Shown here: positions 1 through 10,582 of the stretch, piece by piece
How the letters are laid out: the number at the start of each line of letters is the position of its first letter
How positions within the stretch are numbered: position 1 is the first letter of the stretch
From: Cryomorphaceae bacterium
GTDB taxonomy: Bacteria; Bacteroidota; Bacteroidia; Flavobacteriales; Crocinitomicaceae
Direction: 5' to 3'
Length of the DNA: 42,248 bases
NCBI GenBank assembly: GCA_021298235.1
Contig: JAJTDX010000006.1
Span: 1 to 42,248, forward strand
Notes under the pieces: generated by a model
The model's input: only the letters and a program-made list of their open reading frames with translations
Told to the model about the DNA's origin: nothing
The model's database searches: none
Made by a program: the position numbers and the translations under genes

Positions 1-2
1 TA

Positions 3-431
3 ATTAGAACCTCCGTCTATGCTGATCCAATCAAATTTTTCACCAACCAACAGTTTGAGGACAATCTAAATTCAAACATCAATGTGCCGGGCACACCAGG
101 AGGAAGTATGATTCCAGGATTAAAATCATTCATAAATAACAGGCGAAACAGTGTGGCGCCTCAGGTGTCCTCTTTTTGTATTCTTCAGTCAGAAGAACAT
201 GTAAAAAATGAACTGAATATTTTTCCCAATCCCGTAAATGAGGAATTGCATGTAGAATTGAATTCGGATGAAGCAATGAATATTGAAATCGTGGATATGG
301 CCGGGAAAGTCCTATTTAAACAATTGTTTTTACCCGGATTACCAGTAAGCACATCACATTTAAAGAATGGAATGTATATACTCATGGTACCTGAGAAAAA
401 TCTCTCCATTCCATTTTCCGTAGTGCACTAA
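3..431 (+). CDS. C-terminal part of a T9SS type A cargo protein, possibly CotH-kinase type
   Basis: The reading frame is open from the first bases of the window, so the gene is cut at its 5' end. The visible part is 142 residues. The last ~75 residues are a type A sorting domain: a FPNPVNEEL core followed by IVDMAGKVL and a short beta-rich end, which directs export through the outer membrane by T9SS and is normally removed on the way. Before it lies a segment with YADPIKFFTNQQFEDNL and GLKSFINNRR, which resembles the end of the CotH-kinase-like domain found in many secreted Bacteroidota proteins; this match is from memory and is not certain. An internal GTG at 84 is in frame but is not the start. 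No obvious terminator follows; the next gene starts 120 bases on. Confidence 0.7.
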   Translation: MRTSVYADPIKFFTNQQFEDNLNSNINVPGTPGGSMIPGLKSFINNRRNSVAPQVSSFCILQSEEHVKNELNIFPNPVNEELHVELNSDEAMNIEIVDMAGKVLFKQLFLPGLPVSTSHLKNGMYILMVPEKNLSIPFSVVH

Positions 432-516
432 CCGGAGGAAGTTTCGGACCACCCGTTTAATTGAGCGCACTGCTCACCTAATAAGATTGGAATCCGCTAT
501 AAACAGAAGATAGTTT

Positions 517-535
517 CGTGACTTTGATTGTCACG
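517..535. promoter_or_regulatory. Perfect 6-bp inverted repeat upstream of the adhesin gene
   Basis: CGTGAC and GTCACG are separated by seven bases (TTTGATT) and end 15 bases before the likely ATG at 551. It could be an operator for a dimeric regulator or a small leader hairpin. Nothing else in the sequence decides between these. Confidence 0.3.
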
Positions 536-550
536 ATAAATTTTCTGCCT

Positions 551-3259
551 ATGAAAAATCCAAGTATTCTATTCAAGCGGTTGATCGCCTTGATCGGTTT
601 TTTATTATTCGCCATACCGCTATATGCGCAAACTCAGTTGCCGGAATGTGAGGCTGATGTTCCTTTTTTTGACATCGATCTGTCCGGAAGTCCTGACACC
701 TCCTTCACAACGCCTCAGGTTGAAAGAAATGGTGCCTGTTGTGGTTCCACAAACTCCGATCTGTATCTTTCATTTTATGTTGACCTCCATCCACAGGTTG
801 CGATGGTAGAAATTATAGTTGCACCCGGGTATGCAGATCCTGAAGGATCGGGCTCATATCACATCATTTCTGGTGGAGACCTGACCACTCCAGGAGATTG
901 CGGAACAGCCATCGCCGGGGGAGATCCAGTGTGTATTTCCGAATCAGGACCCTATAAAATCACCTACGGCAAACCGGGAAAAAACAACATTAAATATATT
1001 TTCAGACAAATACCTAGACCAACCTATCCTCCTGATGGACATACCCGTGTAGGCTGTGCACTGCCCTTACCAATTTACGGCCTCGACAACATTGAAATAC
1101 ATTCCATTAATTCATCCGAGGGTATAACCATTCCTGATCAATACAACTCGCTATTGAGTTGCGTAAATTGCAGCACACCGACCTTCACTCCTGGATTAAA
1201 TACTCCTTATTGGATCGATTATCAGATTTGCGGCTCACCTCAAGCGTCCTTGTGCGGGTATTACCCCCCATGCGACACAGTGCGAGTTTACACACATGCA
1301 ATACTCGATGTATCGACCTTTCCTGATACTGCTAACTTTTGTTCAAATGAAAGTGGCCTTTGGATCGATGGAAATGCAAGTGGAGGGTATGGAATCTACT
1401 CTTTCCTCTGGAAAAACAGCTCCAACGACACTCTTTCCGAAATAGACAGCTTGTGGGTGACCTCTGCCGGAACATATACCCTTGAGGTTGCCGACGAAGC
1501 AAGCTCAGAAACTTGTCCAAATGTATTTTTATCTGTACCTGTCACTGTCGGAATCCTTCCTTCTGTACAAGCTGGCAATGATCAAATTGTCTGCGCAAGC
1601 TCGCCAACTATTTACCTCAGTGGCTCAAGTTCAACTGGATCTGGAACATGGTCTGGTGGGGCAGGAACCTACAATCCGGGAAATAACCTTGTAGCCTCCT
1701 ATATCCCCACAGCATCAGAAATTGCGAGTGGCAGCATCACACTCTACCTCACAGCGACCAATGTCGATGCAGGATGTGAAGACGTAACAGATACATTACA
1801 CATCATATTTTCTCCGGTTATGGAGGTCTCGCCATATGCCGCGGAAATCGCCTGTCATGATGGAACAACGATCGCTTATGCCAACGCGAGCGGTGGAACA
1901 GCGCCTTATACCTATTTCTGGAACACCGGCTCTGTTAACAATAGCATTCCTGTATCCGCAGGTACGTACGGTGTTACCGTATACGACCAATTTGGTTGTA
2001 TTGGACAAGGGAATATTTTTATTTCCAATCCAACTCCAATCGTCGCTTTGTTGAATAGTACAAACACCTCAACGGACAGCAGTTGCGACGGAAGTGCATT
2101 CGTAACCGCCATAGGTGGAACAGTTCCATATACCTACACCTGGAATAACTTAGAAACAACTGCCGCTACATCAGCCACTTTGTGCTACGGTATTTATACG
2201 GTGCTCATTGAAGATTCTAATGGATGTGTTCTGGAGGGAAGTGTTGTAGTAAACAAACCGAGCTGTTCTTCTTTCAATGTGAACGCCAGCTCAACAGATG
2301 TTTCTTGTTTTGGAGGATCTGATGGAACAGTTTCTGCCAGCGCCTCAGGTGGAACCTTGCCCTACTCCTATTCATGGAACACGCTTCCACCACAATCCGA
2401 TGCAACAATTAATGGATTAAATGCTGGGAATTATACAGTAACAGTAACGGACTCCATCGGATGTACGGATGTTGATGGAATTATTGTTCTTCAACCTCTT
2501 CTTTTGACTAACAACATGTCCTATTTAAATGTATCTGCTATCGGTGCATCGGATGGAAGCGCAACAGCAAATCCTTCAGGGGGAACTCCAGGATACTCCT
2601 ATCTTTGGGAACCTTTGGGTCAAACTACTGCAGCTGCAACAGGATTAAGTTCAGCGCCAGGCGGAGTAACATACCATGTAACCATTACCGATGCCAACAA
2701 TTGTATTTTGGAAGACAGTGTCATCATCAATGAACCTCCCTGTTCGAATTTTTATTTGGGTGTAAACCTTACGCATGTCACTTGTTACAATAGCAACAAC
2801 GGTGCTGCCGCTCTCGTAATTGTAGATGGAACCGCCCCTTATGACATTCATTGGTCGAATGGAGCTACCAGTAGTTCATTGAGCAATCTTCCAGCAGGAA
2901 ATTACAGTGTTTCTGTCACGGATTCCTCCAATTGTACTGCAATCAAAACGTTTACAATCGGACAGCCGGATCCTTTGAGCCTATCTCTAGTACCAACAAA
3001 TGTAACGTGCACAAATGAAGGAGACGGAACCATTGATCTTACAGTTGCAGGAGGGACATTTCCATATAGTTATACTTGGTTCAAAGGTATAAACCCCATC
3101 GCAAATTATGAAGATCTCATCAATCTCACTCCAGGAACCTTTTCAGTCAATGTGAGCGATGTAAACGGATGCTCTACCACAGGAAGCATTGGTATTACGC
3201 AACCAGCGACACTCTTGACTTCAGCAACGCATACTCATCGCTGGATTGTACCGACTTAG
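551..3259 (+). pseudogene. 5' part of a giant SprB-repeat surface adhesin, interrupted by a frame break
   Basis: The start is placed at ATG 551, because it gives a clean signal peptide ending in LYAQ; a GTG at 518 in the same frame would put 11 residues before it and lies in an inverted repeat. After the signal come about 300 residues of secreted beta-rich sequence, an Ig-like segment beginning GNDQIVC, and from about residue 423 six SprB repeats of 70-80 residues (GG-T-PY-Y-W, then G-Y-V-VTD-GC and a QP linker). The frame ends at 3259 just as a seventh repeat begins, with a nonsense tail after ITQPATLLTSAT. There is no sorting domain in this part. The next frame resumes at the end of a SprB repeat (YRLSVTDANGC), so the two parts look like one gene of about 2,200 codons that lost most of one repeat. 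It is either a real mutation or an assembly collapse in repeats. Confidence 0.8.
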
Positions 3260-6200
3260 CGTAACGGATGCAAACGGCTGTGTTAGAGGACCGTTGGATG
3301 TCTACATCAATCAACCTAACCTTTTATCCGTTACAAGCGTTTTGTCCAACCAAGTTTCTTGCAATGGTGCTGCAGATGGTTCAGTTAATACAACAGCTTC
3401 CGGTGGAACATTGCCGTATGCTTATAGTTGGAGCGGTCCCGGAACTTTTTCTTCAACTCTTGAAGATCCGAATGGTCTAATTGCCGGAACCTATACCGTT
3501 TCTGTTACAGATGCAAATCTCTGCACAACAACGTCCTCAGTCAGTGTAACAACGGTCACAGATATCACTGATCCAATCGTCTCCTGTCCGAATGATACCA
3601 TCGTTGAAACTGCACTTACAACTTGCCTGTTCACGCATGCCGGGTTGGAGTTAAACGCCATGGCTTCTGATAATTGTCAATTAAACAGCTTGATTTATTC
3701 TCTTAGCGGATCGACATTGGGGACAGGAGCCTCATTAAGTGCCGTACCTATAAATACTGGAGCTACGGTGGTTACATGGACAGCCACAGATGCTAGTTTA
3801 AACAGTGCCTCATGCTCATTTACGATAACAGTCGTAGATAGCGTGCCACCAAGCGTTGTTAGCTGTGGAGTCTTTGAGAGTACTACGGTACCAACCGATT
3901 TAGGCTATTGCTCTTATTCGCACTCAGGAACGAGCTGGGATCCAGTTGCAACAGACAATTGTTCAGGAATGATCCTAGCAGAATATGACATTACTGGTGC
4001 AACTTCACTGAGTGGTACAAATTCCTTGAATGCTGTGGAATTCAATTTCGGAACTTCCATCGTTAGCTGGACATTGACCGACACATTTGGCAATACATCC
4101 ACCTGTTCTTTCGAGGTCGTAGTAGAAGATTTGCAAGCGCCGATGGTCCTCTCATGCGGCCGCGATGCAGACACGACAGTCAATACCCAGTCAGGAGAGT
4201 GTCACTTTGAGGTTTCAGGCAATTCATGGAATCCAGAAGTCGTTGACCTCTGTACAAATTCAACCCTTACTTATGTTCTGTCTGGTGCTACGACTGGTTC
4301 AGGCAATACAACACTTTCAGGAGCAATTCTCAATACTGGGACGACAAATGTTCTTTGGGTAATCAGTGATGAAGATGGAAATACAGTTACCTGTTCTTAC
4401 TCAGTCACTGTTCAGGACAATGAATTTCCGGTACTAACATGCTCCGGAGCTCAATCGGTAGATGTTGATATTGCTCAGTGCAACTATACAAAAATTGGAA
4501 CAGGGTGGGATCCGATCGTTTCGGACAATTGTGGAATACAGTCAGTCTTAGCCGATTTATCAGGGGCAACCACGATGTATCAAATTGGAACCTTGTCTGG
4601 AGTAGATTTCCAACAGGGAACAACCATTGTTCTCTGGACTGTAACGGATGTACATGGGAACAGCGTAACATGCAGTTACACCATAGAAGTAACGGACAAT
4701 AATATCCCTGCCATTCTTACATGTGGTGCAGGAAATCAAACCGTTCAAAACGATGCCAACGAATGCACCTATACTCATTCGGGAACCATTTGGGATGCAA
4801 CAGCAACAGATAATTGTGGCACCGTGAGCAACGTTTACTCCCTCAGTGGTGCAACTTCAGGGGTTGGGTCGAGTCTCTCAGGTGTCGTGTTTAATTTAGG
4901 GATTACTCAGGTGCTGTGGACCGTTACTGACGGCAATGGAAATACGACCACCTGCTCAGTAAACATTACTGTTGAAGACGTACAGCCTCCTCAAGTTCTT
5001 AACTGTCCGGAGCAAGAAAACCTGACATTTGAAACCGATCCCGGAGTCTGTACATTTACCCAAAACAGTGCTTCACTTGATCCCGTTGTGTCCGACAATT
5101 GCACGATTATCTCGGCAGGTTGTAATTTGATCGGGGCGACTACCGGAACTTATACCTCTCTTAATGGTGTTGTTTTCAACATCGGAGTAACGTACGTTAA
5201 TTGGACCTTCAGAGACCAGAGCGGTAATACAGCCACCTGCAGTTATTCTATAGAAATTACAGATCAGGAGGCGCCAGAGTTCTTGAGCTGTCCAGGCAAC
5301 ATCACTGTGAATACTGCACCAGGCGAATGCGGAAGAAACGTACAATGGACAGTTCCGATTGCCGATGATAACTGTCAGTATATTCTCAGCTCCAATATTG
5401 AAATAGGTACATTCTTCAGCACCGGAAATACGCAGGTAGTTTATACTGCAACCGATGCATCAGGGAATCAAAGCACATGTTCGTTTACAGTTTCTGTAAC
5501 AGACATTGAACCTCCTGTATTCTCATGCCTGCCTGACATATCAAGTTGTAATCCGCACATAACCTATCCAACACCCCAGGCATCAGACAATTGTGGTATC
5601 GCGAGCATATACCTCAAATATGGGCCTGCAAGCGGAAGTATATTCCCAATTGGTACAATCCATGGAAACAGCTCACTTTGCACTTTTGCAGTAGTCATTC
5701 ATCCAACACCAACAGCGTATATCGCTACCACAGACATCAGCTGCCATGGCTATGCGAACGGAATTGCCAATTTGCAGGTAAACGGCAGTGCACCTTTTAC
5801 ATTTGTGTGGAATACAGGTCAGTCAAGTGAGGACCTTATGAATCTGAATTCAGGTGTGTACAGTGTCACGATTACAGACTTTTTCGGTTGTACCACGAGT
5901 GCACAAACCACAATTCAGGAACCCTCCGCCATTGTACTAAGCTCCAGCATTAAACATGTGAGCTGTCATGATGGAAATGATGGTAGCATTGATCTTGCTG
6001 TTTCCGGAGGAGCGGAAGGTTATTCCTACTATTGGAGTGATGGTCAAAATACACAAGGCGCGGACTCACTTTCCGCAGGTAACTACACCGTGGTGGTAAC
6101 AGACAACAAAGGATGTGCTGCTTCCTTGTCAGCCACAATTTACCAACCTGATACCCTGTGGATTGATTTGACATCTGTTTCTGCAATCTGTTCGGCAAGC

Positions 6201-7121
6201 AATGGCATCATTTACAGTCAGGTGACGGGTGGAACTCCTCCCTACTCCTACGATTGGTCAAACGGCCAAACCGGCACAGTATTGAGTGAAGTTGCCTCAG
6301 GCAATTATATCCTGACTCTTACAGATGGTAATGAGTGTGTGGTTCAACAAATAGGTTATGTTGGGTCGGAAAACAATCTAGCGTTGACGTTCAACACGGT
6401 GGACGTATCATGTAATGGATTAACCGATGCCACAGCTAGAATAATTGCCGAACAAGCACAGGCTCCTTATGAAATCATTTGGTCGAATGGGGATACAGGC
6501 ATCTCTGCGGATTCTTTAAGCGCGGGAAATTACTCTGTAGAATTTACAGATGCGAATGGGTGTTCCGATACGCTTTTAGTAACTATTTCAGAGCCTGATT
6601 CGTTGAATGCTTGGATCACAACCTCCTCTACTATCGCGGGATATGAAGTCAGCGAGCATGGTTCGTGTGACGGTTGGATTGAGGTGGTTACAGATGGTGG
6701 CACTGCAGACTACGCATATCTATGGAGCAATGGTTCAACAGCAACCTATGAAGATGGACTTTGTGCAGGAGAGTATGGTGTAGTGATCACAGATGCCAAT
6801 AGTTGCACCATAAGTCGAACCATCAGCCTATCCGAACCGCTGGCGCTTGAAATGCCTAATGGCTTTTCACCAAATGAGGACGGTGACAACGATGCTTTTG
6901 TAGTTCATGGCCTCGATGCCTATCCGGATAATGAGATTGTCATTTTCAACCGTTGGGGCAACATTGTATATGAGAAAGAAGGATACCAAAACGACTGGAA
7001 GGGTGAGAACAATCAATCCGAACCACTTCCGGATGCCACCTATTTTATCATTCTGAAAGTCACCACGTCTGACGGAGCAAATGTAACCCTAACAGGCTAC
7101 ATCGATCTGAGAAGAAATTAA
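3246..7121 (+). pseudogene. 3' part of the same adhesin: SprB and HYR repeats with T9SS type B C-terminal domain
   Basis: This frame has only a TTG at 3246 as a formal start, no signal peptide, and begins inside a SprB repeat, so it is best read as the continuation of the gene at 551-3259. Order seen: one complete SprB repeat (residues ~25-100), seven HYR domains of ~90 residues (~108-755; each with SDNC or TDNC, LSGAT and a WTVTD-GN-TTCS end), one shorter degenerate HYR-like unit, five more SprB repeats (~830-1200), then the gliding-motility-associated C-terminal domain (~1200-1291; GFSPNEDGDND, IFNRWGNIVYE). That last domain is the CHU_C or type B T9SS signal. SprB-type proteins are cell-surface adhesins moved by the gliding machinery or used for attachment. 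The HYR block inserted between two SprB arrays is distinctive. PorP/SprF and OmpA genes follow directly, as in known sprB-sprF loci. Confidence 0.85.
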
Positions 7122-7143
7122 ACACACGAGTAAAACCAAAATT

Positions 7144-8073
7144 ATGAAACAAAAAGTTCTTTACCTGGCGATATTCCTGCTCTTCGGAGCAGGAGCCTTT
7201 GCCCAACAAGACGCACTTGTAAGTCAGTATATGTTCAACGGGTTATATTTGAATCCGGCCTATGCAGGATCGCATGCATACTGGTCCTCCTCACTCACCT
7301 ATCGCAATCAATGGGTTCGATTCGATGGAGCTCCCACAACGTTCATTGCCGCAGTTGATGGTCCGATTCCGGACAAAAATATGGGGTTGGGGTTCATCTT
7401 TATGAATGACTGTATTGGCGTAACAAAGCAGAATGCCTTTATGGCCAACTATTCGTATCAACTAAAGATCAATGAAACAGATAAGCTGGCTTTCGGGATT
7501 AACGCCGGCGTGAGCCAGTTTAATGCCGACCTGACTCAATTAACGGTTTGGGATCAAGATGAAATCTTTCAAAAAGACCTTACCGGTCGACTCATACCCA
7601 AAGCTGGATTGGGAGCATATTATTACAGTAAAAAATTCTATGCAGGTCTTTCTGTTCCCACCCTTCTTGCCTATCAAGATGAGGATGGATACACCTTCTC
7701 TGCTGACTTAAGTAAATCAAGCTTTCTAAGAAGACATTACTTACTTACCGGAGGGTATGTCATCGATCTGAAACGAGAATTTAAACTCAAGCCGTCCCTC
7801 CTTTTGAAATATACCGAAAATGCGCCTCTTCAAGCAGATTTTAACTTGAGTGTAGTCTACAAAGACATGATTTGGTTGGGTTCATCCTTCAGAACAGGAG
7901 ATGCATGCGTATTCCTGATCGAATATCAACCGAATAACCATTTTCGGGTAGGCTATGCCTACGACCTGAGTTTTTCAAAGATTCGAAACTACTCAGATGG
8001 CTCACATGAATTAATGATTGGGATTGACTTTGGAAAAGATCTCGTGAAAGTGAAGACACCCAGGTATTTTTAA
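7144..8073 (+). CDS. PorP/SprF family type IX secretion outer-membrane protein
   Basis: The protein has 309 residues with a signal peptide ending FAQQ and the family hallmark near the N-terminus: QYMFNGLYLNPAYAGS, followed by YRNQWVRFDGAPTTF. The rest alternates polar and aromatic residues as expected for a beta-barrel. Members of this family are paired with type B sorting-domain cargo; SprF is needed for SprB to reach or stay on the cell surface. The gene starts 22 bases after the adhesin and 10 bases before the OmpA-type gene, so the three are probably one operon. Inference: this SprF-like protein is the dedicated partner of the adhesin just upstream, and would be idle if the adhesin is truly broken. 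Confidence 0.9.
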   Translation: MKQKVLYLAIFLLFGAGAFAQQDALVSQYMFNGLYLNPAYAGSHAYWSSSLTYRNQWVRFDGAPTTFIAAVDGPIPDKNMGLGFIFMNDCIGVTKQNAFMANYSYQLKINETDKLAFGINAGVSQFNADLTQLTVWDQDEIFQKDLTGRLIPKAGLGAYYYSKKFYAGLSVPTLLAYQDEDGYTFSADLSKSSFLRRHYLLTGGYVIDLKREFKLKPSLLLKYTENAPLQADFNLSVVYKDMIWLGSSFRTGDACVFLIEYQPNNHFRVGYAYDLSFSKIRNYSDGSHELMIGIDFGKDLVKVKTPRYF

Positions 8074-8083
8074 AATTTTAATT

Positions 8084-9979
8084 ATGAAAACAATACATAT
8101 AGCACTTGTTGCTTTAATAACTCTTTTGCTAACCACCGGTTGCAAGTCGTACCACAGACGACAGGGAAGTGCATTTTATGATTACATGCATTATTCACAA
8201 GCAATCCCTCATCTAGAGAAAGCAACGGCCAAAGAATCCAATGACACCTTACAATTTAAGCTGGCCGATGCCTATTATAAAACCGGAAAGATCGAATGTG
8301 CAGAGTCATTGTATCAATCCATGTACGACAGAGGAATGCGCGATGCTCACCTTTATTACGAATTGGGACGGGTGATGATGACAGGTGGAAAATACACCGA
8401 GGCATCGGACCTTTTCAAACGTTATTTACAAACACACCGAAATGACCTAGTAGCAAGAATGTTGCTAACCTCCTGTAATTCTGTTTCTTCGCGTTTTAGG
8501 GACACGACATTGTATGTATTAAAACCAATCCGCCAAGAACAATTCGTAAATGCCTTTAGTATTGTGGAATACCAGAACGGAGCCATTTTCGCTGCTGACA
8601 AGGAGGTTTTTTCTGGAAGAAAAACCAGTGCTTGGACAGGAAATTCATACCTCGATCTGTATACGATGCAAAAAGACAGTGCAGGAAACTGGCTTTCACC
8701 TGAATTGCTCCAGGGAGATATTAACGGTCGCTTGCACGAGGGCCCCGCGACATTCAGTGAAGATGGAAATGTGGTTTACTTCACAATAAGCAACTACCTT
8801 AAGCGCAAAATGGTCGTTAGTGAAGATCAAGAAAATAATCTGAAAATCTTCAAGGCAACTCTTGTCAACGGAGTATGGAAAAATCTGGAAGAATTTCCTT
8901 ACAATAGTGATGATTACTCTGTTGGACATCCTACCTTGTCTACTGATGGTAAAAAGATCTTTTTCGTTTCAGACATGCCCGGTGGATTAGGCGGTGCAGA
9001 CCTTTATGTATGCGAATGGGAGGGTGATAAATGGGGGAAACCCATCAATCTTGGAGTGAACATCAATACCCACGGAAATGAGGTTTTCCCATACTACCAT
9101 TCCGATGGCGCACTATATTTTTCTTCCGATGCACATAATTCCATGGGGGGCTTAGATGTATTCATCACCTATTCAGATGGAAAGCGTTGGGCAACTCCGG
9201 AAAACCTGAACTATCCATTGAATTCCACCAAAGATGACTTTGGGTTTTCACTGAATAAAGACAACACCTCGGGCTTCGTCTCCTCTTCACGAGCAAGCAG
9301 TGATAAGCTCTACGCCTTCGAGAAGTTCCCACCAAAATTCAACCTTTATGGGATTGCTCATGAGAAAGGTGGAGAAACACGCATACCGGATGTCACCGTT
9401 GAAATTACAAACATGACAACCAACGAAATACAGGTGATCAAAAGTGACCAACAGGGTAAATTTAAATTTCCATTGAAACCCGAATCCGAATATCATTTGC
9501 TTTGCACCAAAATGGGATGTTTCACTAAAACCGACAAGATCAGCACGATTGGCAGGAAATATTCAGAAGATTTCTACGCAGATTTTGAAGTTGAGAAAAT
9601 CGTTATCGACAAACCTATTGTTCTGGAAAACATTTATTATGATTTCGATAAATGGAACATCCGACCGGATGCTGCAGCAGAGTTGGATAAACTGGCTAAA
9701 CTGCTTCAGGACAATCCCGAAATTGACATAGAAATGGGTTCACATACCGACTCTCGTGGCAGTGATCAATACAACATGGTACTGTCAGAAAAACGTGCCA
9801 ATGCTGCAGTTAAATACCTTATATCCAAAGGAATTGAATCCAAAAGGCTAACTTACAAAGGATATGGTGAAACAATCCATGTAAATCAATGTAAGAATGA
9901 TGTCCCTTGTTCTGAGGTGGAGCATCAAAAAAACAGAAGGACAGAATTCAAAGTGAAAAAAATTAACCCAAAAAACTAA
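8084..9979 (+). CDS. OmpA-family lipoprotein with TPR, PD40 propeller and regulatory-like domains
   Basis: A 631-residue protein. The N-terminus has a lipobox (LLTTGC), predicting an outer-membrane lipoprotein. Residues ~30-130 look like TPR helices (HLEKATAKESNDTLQFKLADAYYKTG). Residues ~150-410 carry PD40-type beta-propeller blades (LSTDGKKIFFVSD, GGLGGADLYV, GGLDVF). A carboxypeptidase-regulatory-like segment follows (~425-500), then an OmpA peptidoglycan-binding domain (~515-625) with NIYYDFDKWNIRP, SHTDSRGS, LSEKRA and RRTEFKV. The same architecture occurs in PorE-like proteins and in OmpA genes that follow sprF. It probably ties the outer-membrane adhesin or secretion complex to the cell wall. 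It is the last gene of the adhesin operon and is closed by a terminator at about 10,001. Confidence 0.9.
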   Translation: MKTIHIALVALITLLLTTGCKSYHRRQGSAFYDYMHYSQAIPHLEKATAKESNDTLQFKLADAYYKTGKIECAESLYQSMYDRGMRDAHLYYELGRVMMTGGKYTEASDLFKRYLQTHRNDLVARMLLTSCNSVSSRFRDTTLYVLKPIRQEQFVNAFSIVEYQNGAIFAADKEVFSGRKTSAWTGNSYLDLYTMQKDSAGNWLSPELLQGDINGRLHEGPATFSEDGNVVYFTISNYLKRKMVVSEDQENNLKIFKATLVNGVWKNLEEFPYNSDDYSVGHPTLSTDGKKIFFVSDMPGGLGGADLYVCEWEGDKWGKPINLGVNINTHGNEVFPYYHSDGALYFSSDAHNSMGGLDVFITYSDGKRWATPENLNYPLNSTKDDFGFSLNKDNTSGFVSSSRASSDKLYAFEKFPPKFNLYGIAHEKGGETRIPDVTVEITNMTTNEIQVIKSDQQGKFKFPLKPESEYHLLCTKMGCFTKTDKISTIGRKYSEDFYADFEVEKIVIDKPIVLENIYYDFDKWNIRPDAAAELDKLAKLLQDNPEIDIEMGSHTDSRGSDQYNMVLSEKRANAAVKYLISKGIESKRLTYKGYGETIHVNQCKNDVPCSEVEHQKNRRTEFKVKKINPKN

Positions 9980-10000
9980 GCCAGATAGAATAATTTCAGC

Positions 10001-10032
10001 AACCCCGGGAATATTTCCGGGGTTTTCTTTTT
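10001..10032 (+). terminator. Rho-independent terminator after the sprB-sprF-ompA-like operon
   Basis: An 8-bp perfect GC-rich stem, AACCCCGG at 10001-10008 pairing with CCGGGGTT at 10017-10024, has an 8-base loop and a T-rich tail (TTCTTTTT). It lies 22 bases after the OmpA-type stop codon. Confidence 0.9.
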
Positions 10033-10101
10033 AATGTCCGTTTGCAGATAATTTCCTCAAGTTTCATGAGTTTGTTGTAATTTTCGTTTTAAATTAAAGC
10101 G

Positions 10102-10581
10102 GTGATTTATTTGAGACAGTTTGTACTTATTTTGCTCTTGTATCCTTTGAATCTACTTTCACAGGACATCGTTACTACCTCCGGTCAATTTGATACCAAT
10201 ACGACCGGTAGCCTGTCTTGGACACTTGGTGAAATCGTATCGGAAACCATCACAGATGGAACTAGTTTTCTTACTCAAGGATTTCAACAACCATACACAG
10301 AAAACGTCGGAGTCTTCGAACAGTCAAACGCACCAAACATCCAACTATTCCCGAATCCATTCCACGCTTCTTTCTCGATTGTGAGTCAGAATTTTGAAGG
10401 CAGGTTTCATTTAAAAATTATAGACAATTCAGGAAAAATTGTTCATTATCAGGACATTGAATTCGATCACGGGAAAACTGAATATCTTGTCACACTCCTA
10501 AATCTGGCATCCGGGTTTTATCAACTTCACATGCAAGATGAAATTGAGCGAGTCATGAATTGTCGAATTGTAAAATACTAA
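10102..10581 (+). CDS. Small T9SS type A sorting-domain protein
   Basis: A 159-residue protein starting at GTG 10102 (a TTG at 10111 is an alternative and would shorten the N-terminus by three residues). A hydrophobic signal ends in LLSQ. Residues ~20-65 contain a short motif common in small Bacteroidota secreted proteins (TTGSLSWTLGEIV, LTQGFQQP). The last ~75 residues are a type A sorting domain (IQLFPNPFHASF, IIDNSGKIVH, GFYQLHM). The mature part between signal and sorting domain is only about 50 residues, so the function is unknown. A possible promoter is TTTG at 10041 with TGAGTTTG at 10067, one base off the TAnnTTTG form. The gene ends one base before the next start, so it is co-transcribed with the S74 protein. 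Confidence 0.8.
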   Translation: MIYLRQFVLILLLYPLNLLSQDIVTTSGQFDTNTTGSLSWTLGEIVSETITDGTSFLTQGFQQPYTENVGVFEQSNAPNIQLFPNPFHASFSIVSQNFEGRFHLKIIDNSGKIVHYQDIEFDHGKTEYLVTLLNLASGFYQLHMQDEIERVMNCRIVKY

Positions 10582-10582
10582 T

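Noticed and set aside
84..431. A stand-alone 115-residue gene starting at GTG 84
   Set aside because: The frame is open to the left edge of the window and its upstream residues fit the same protein, so this is only the end of a longer gene.
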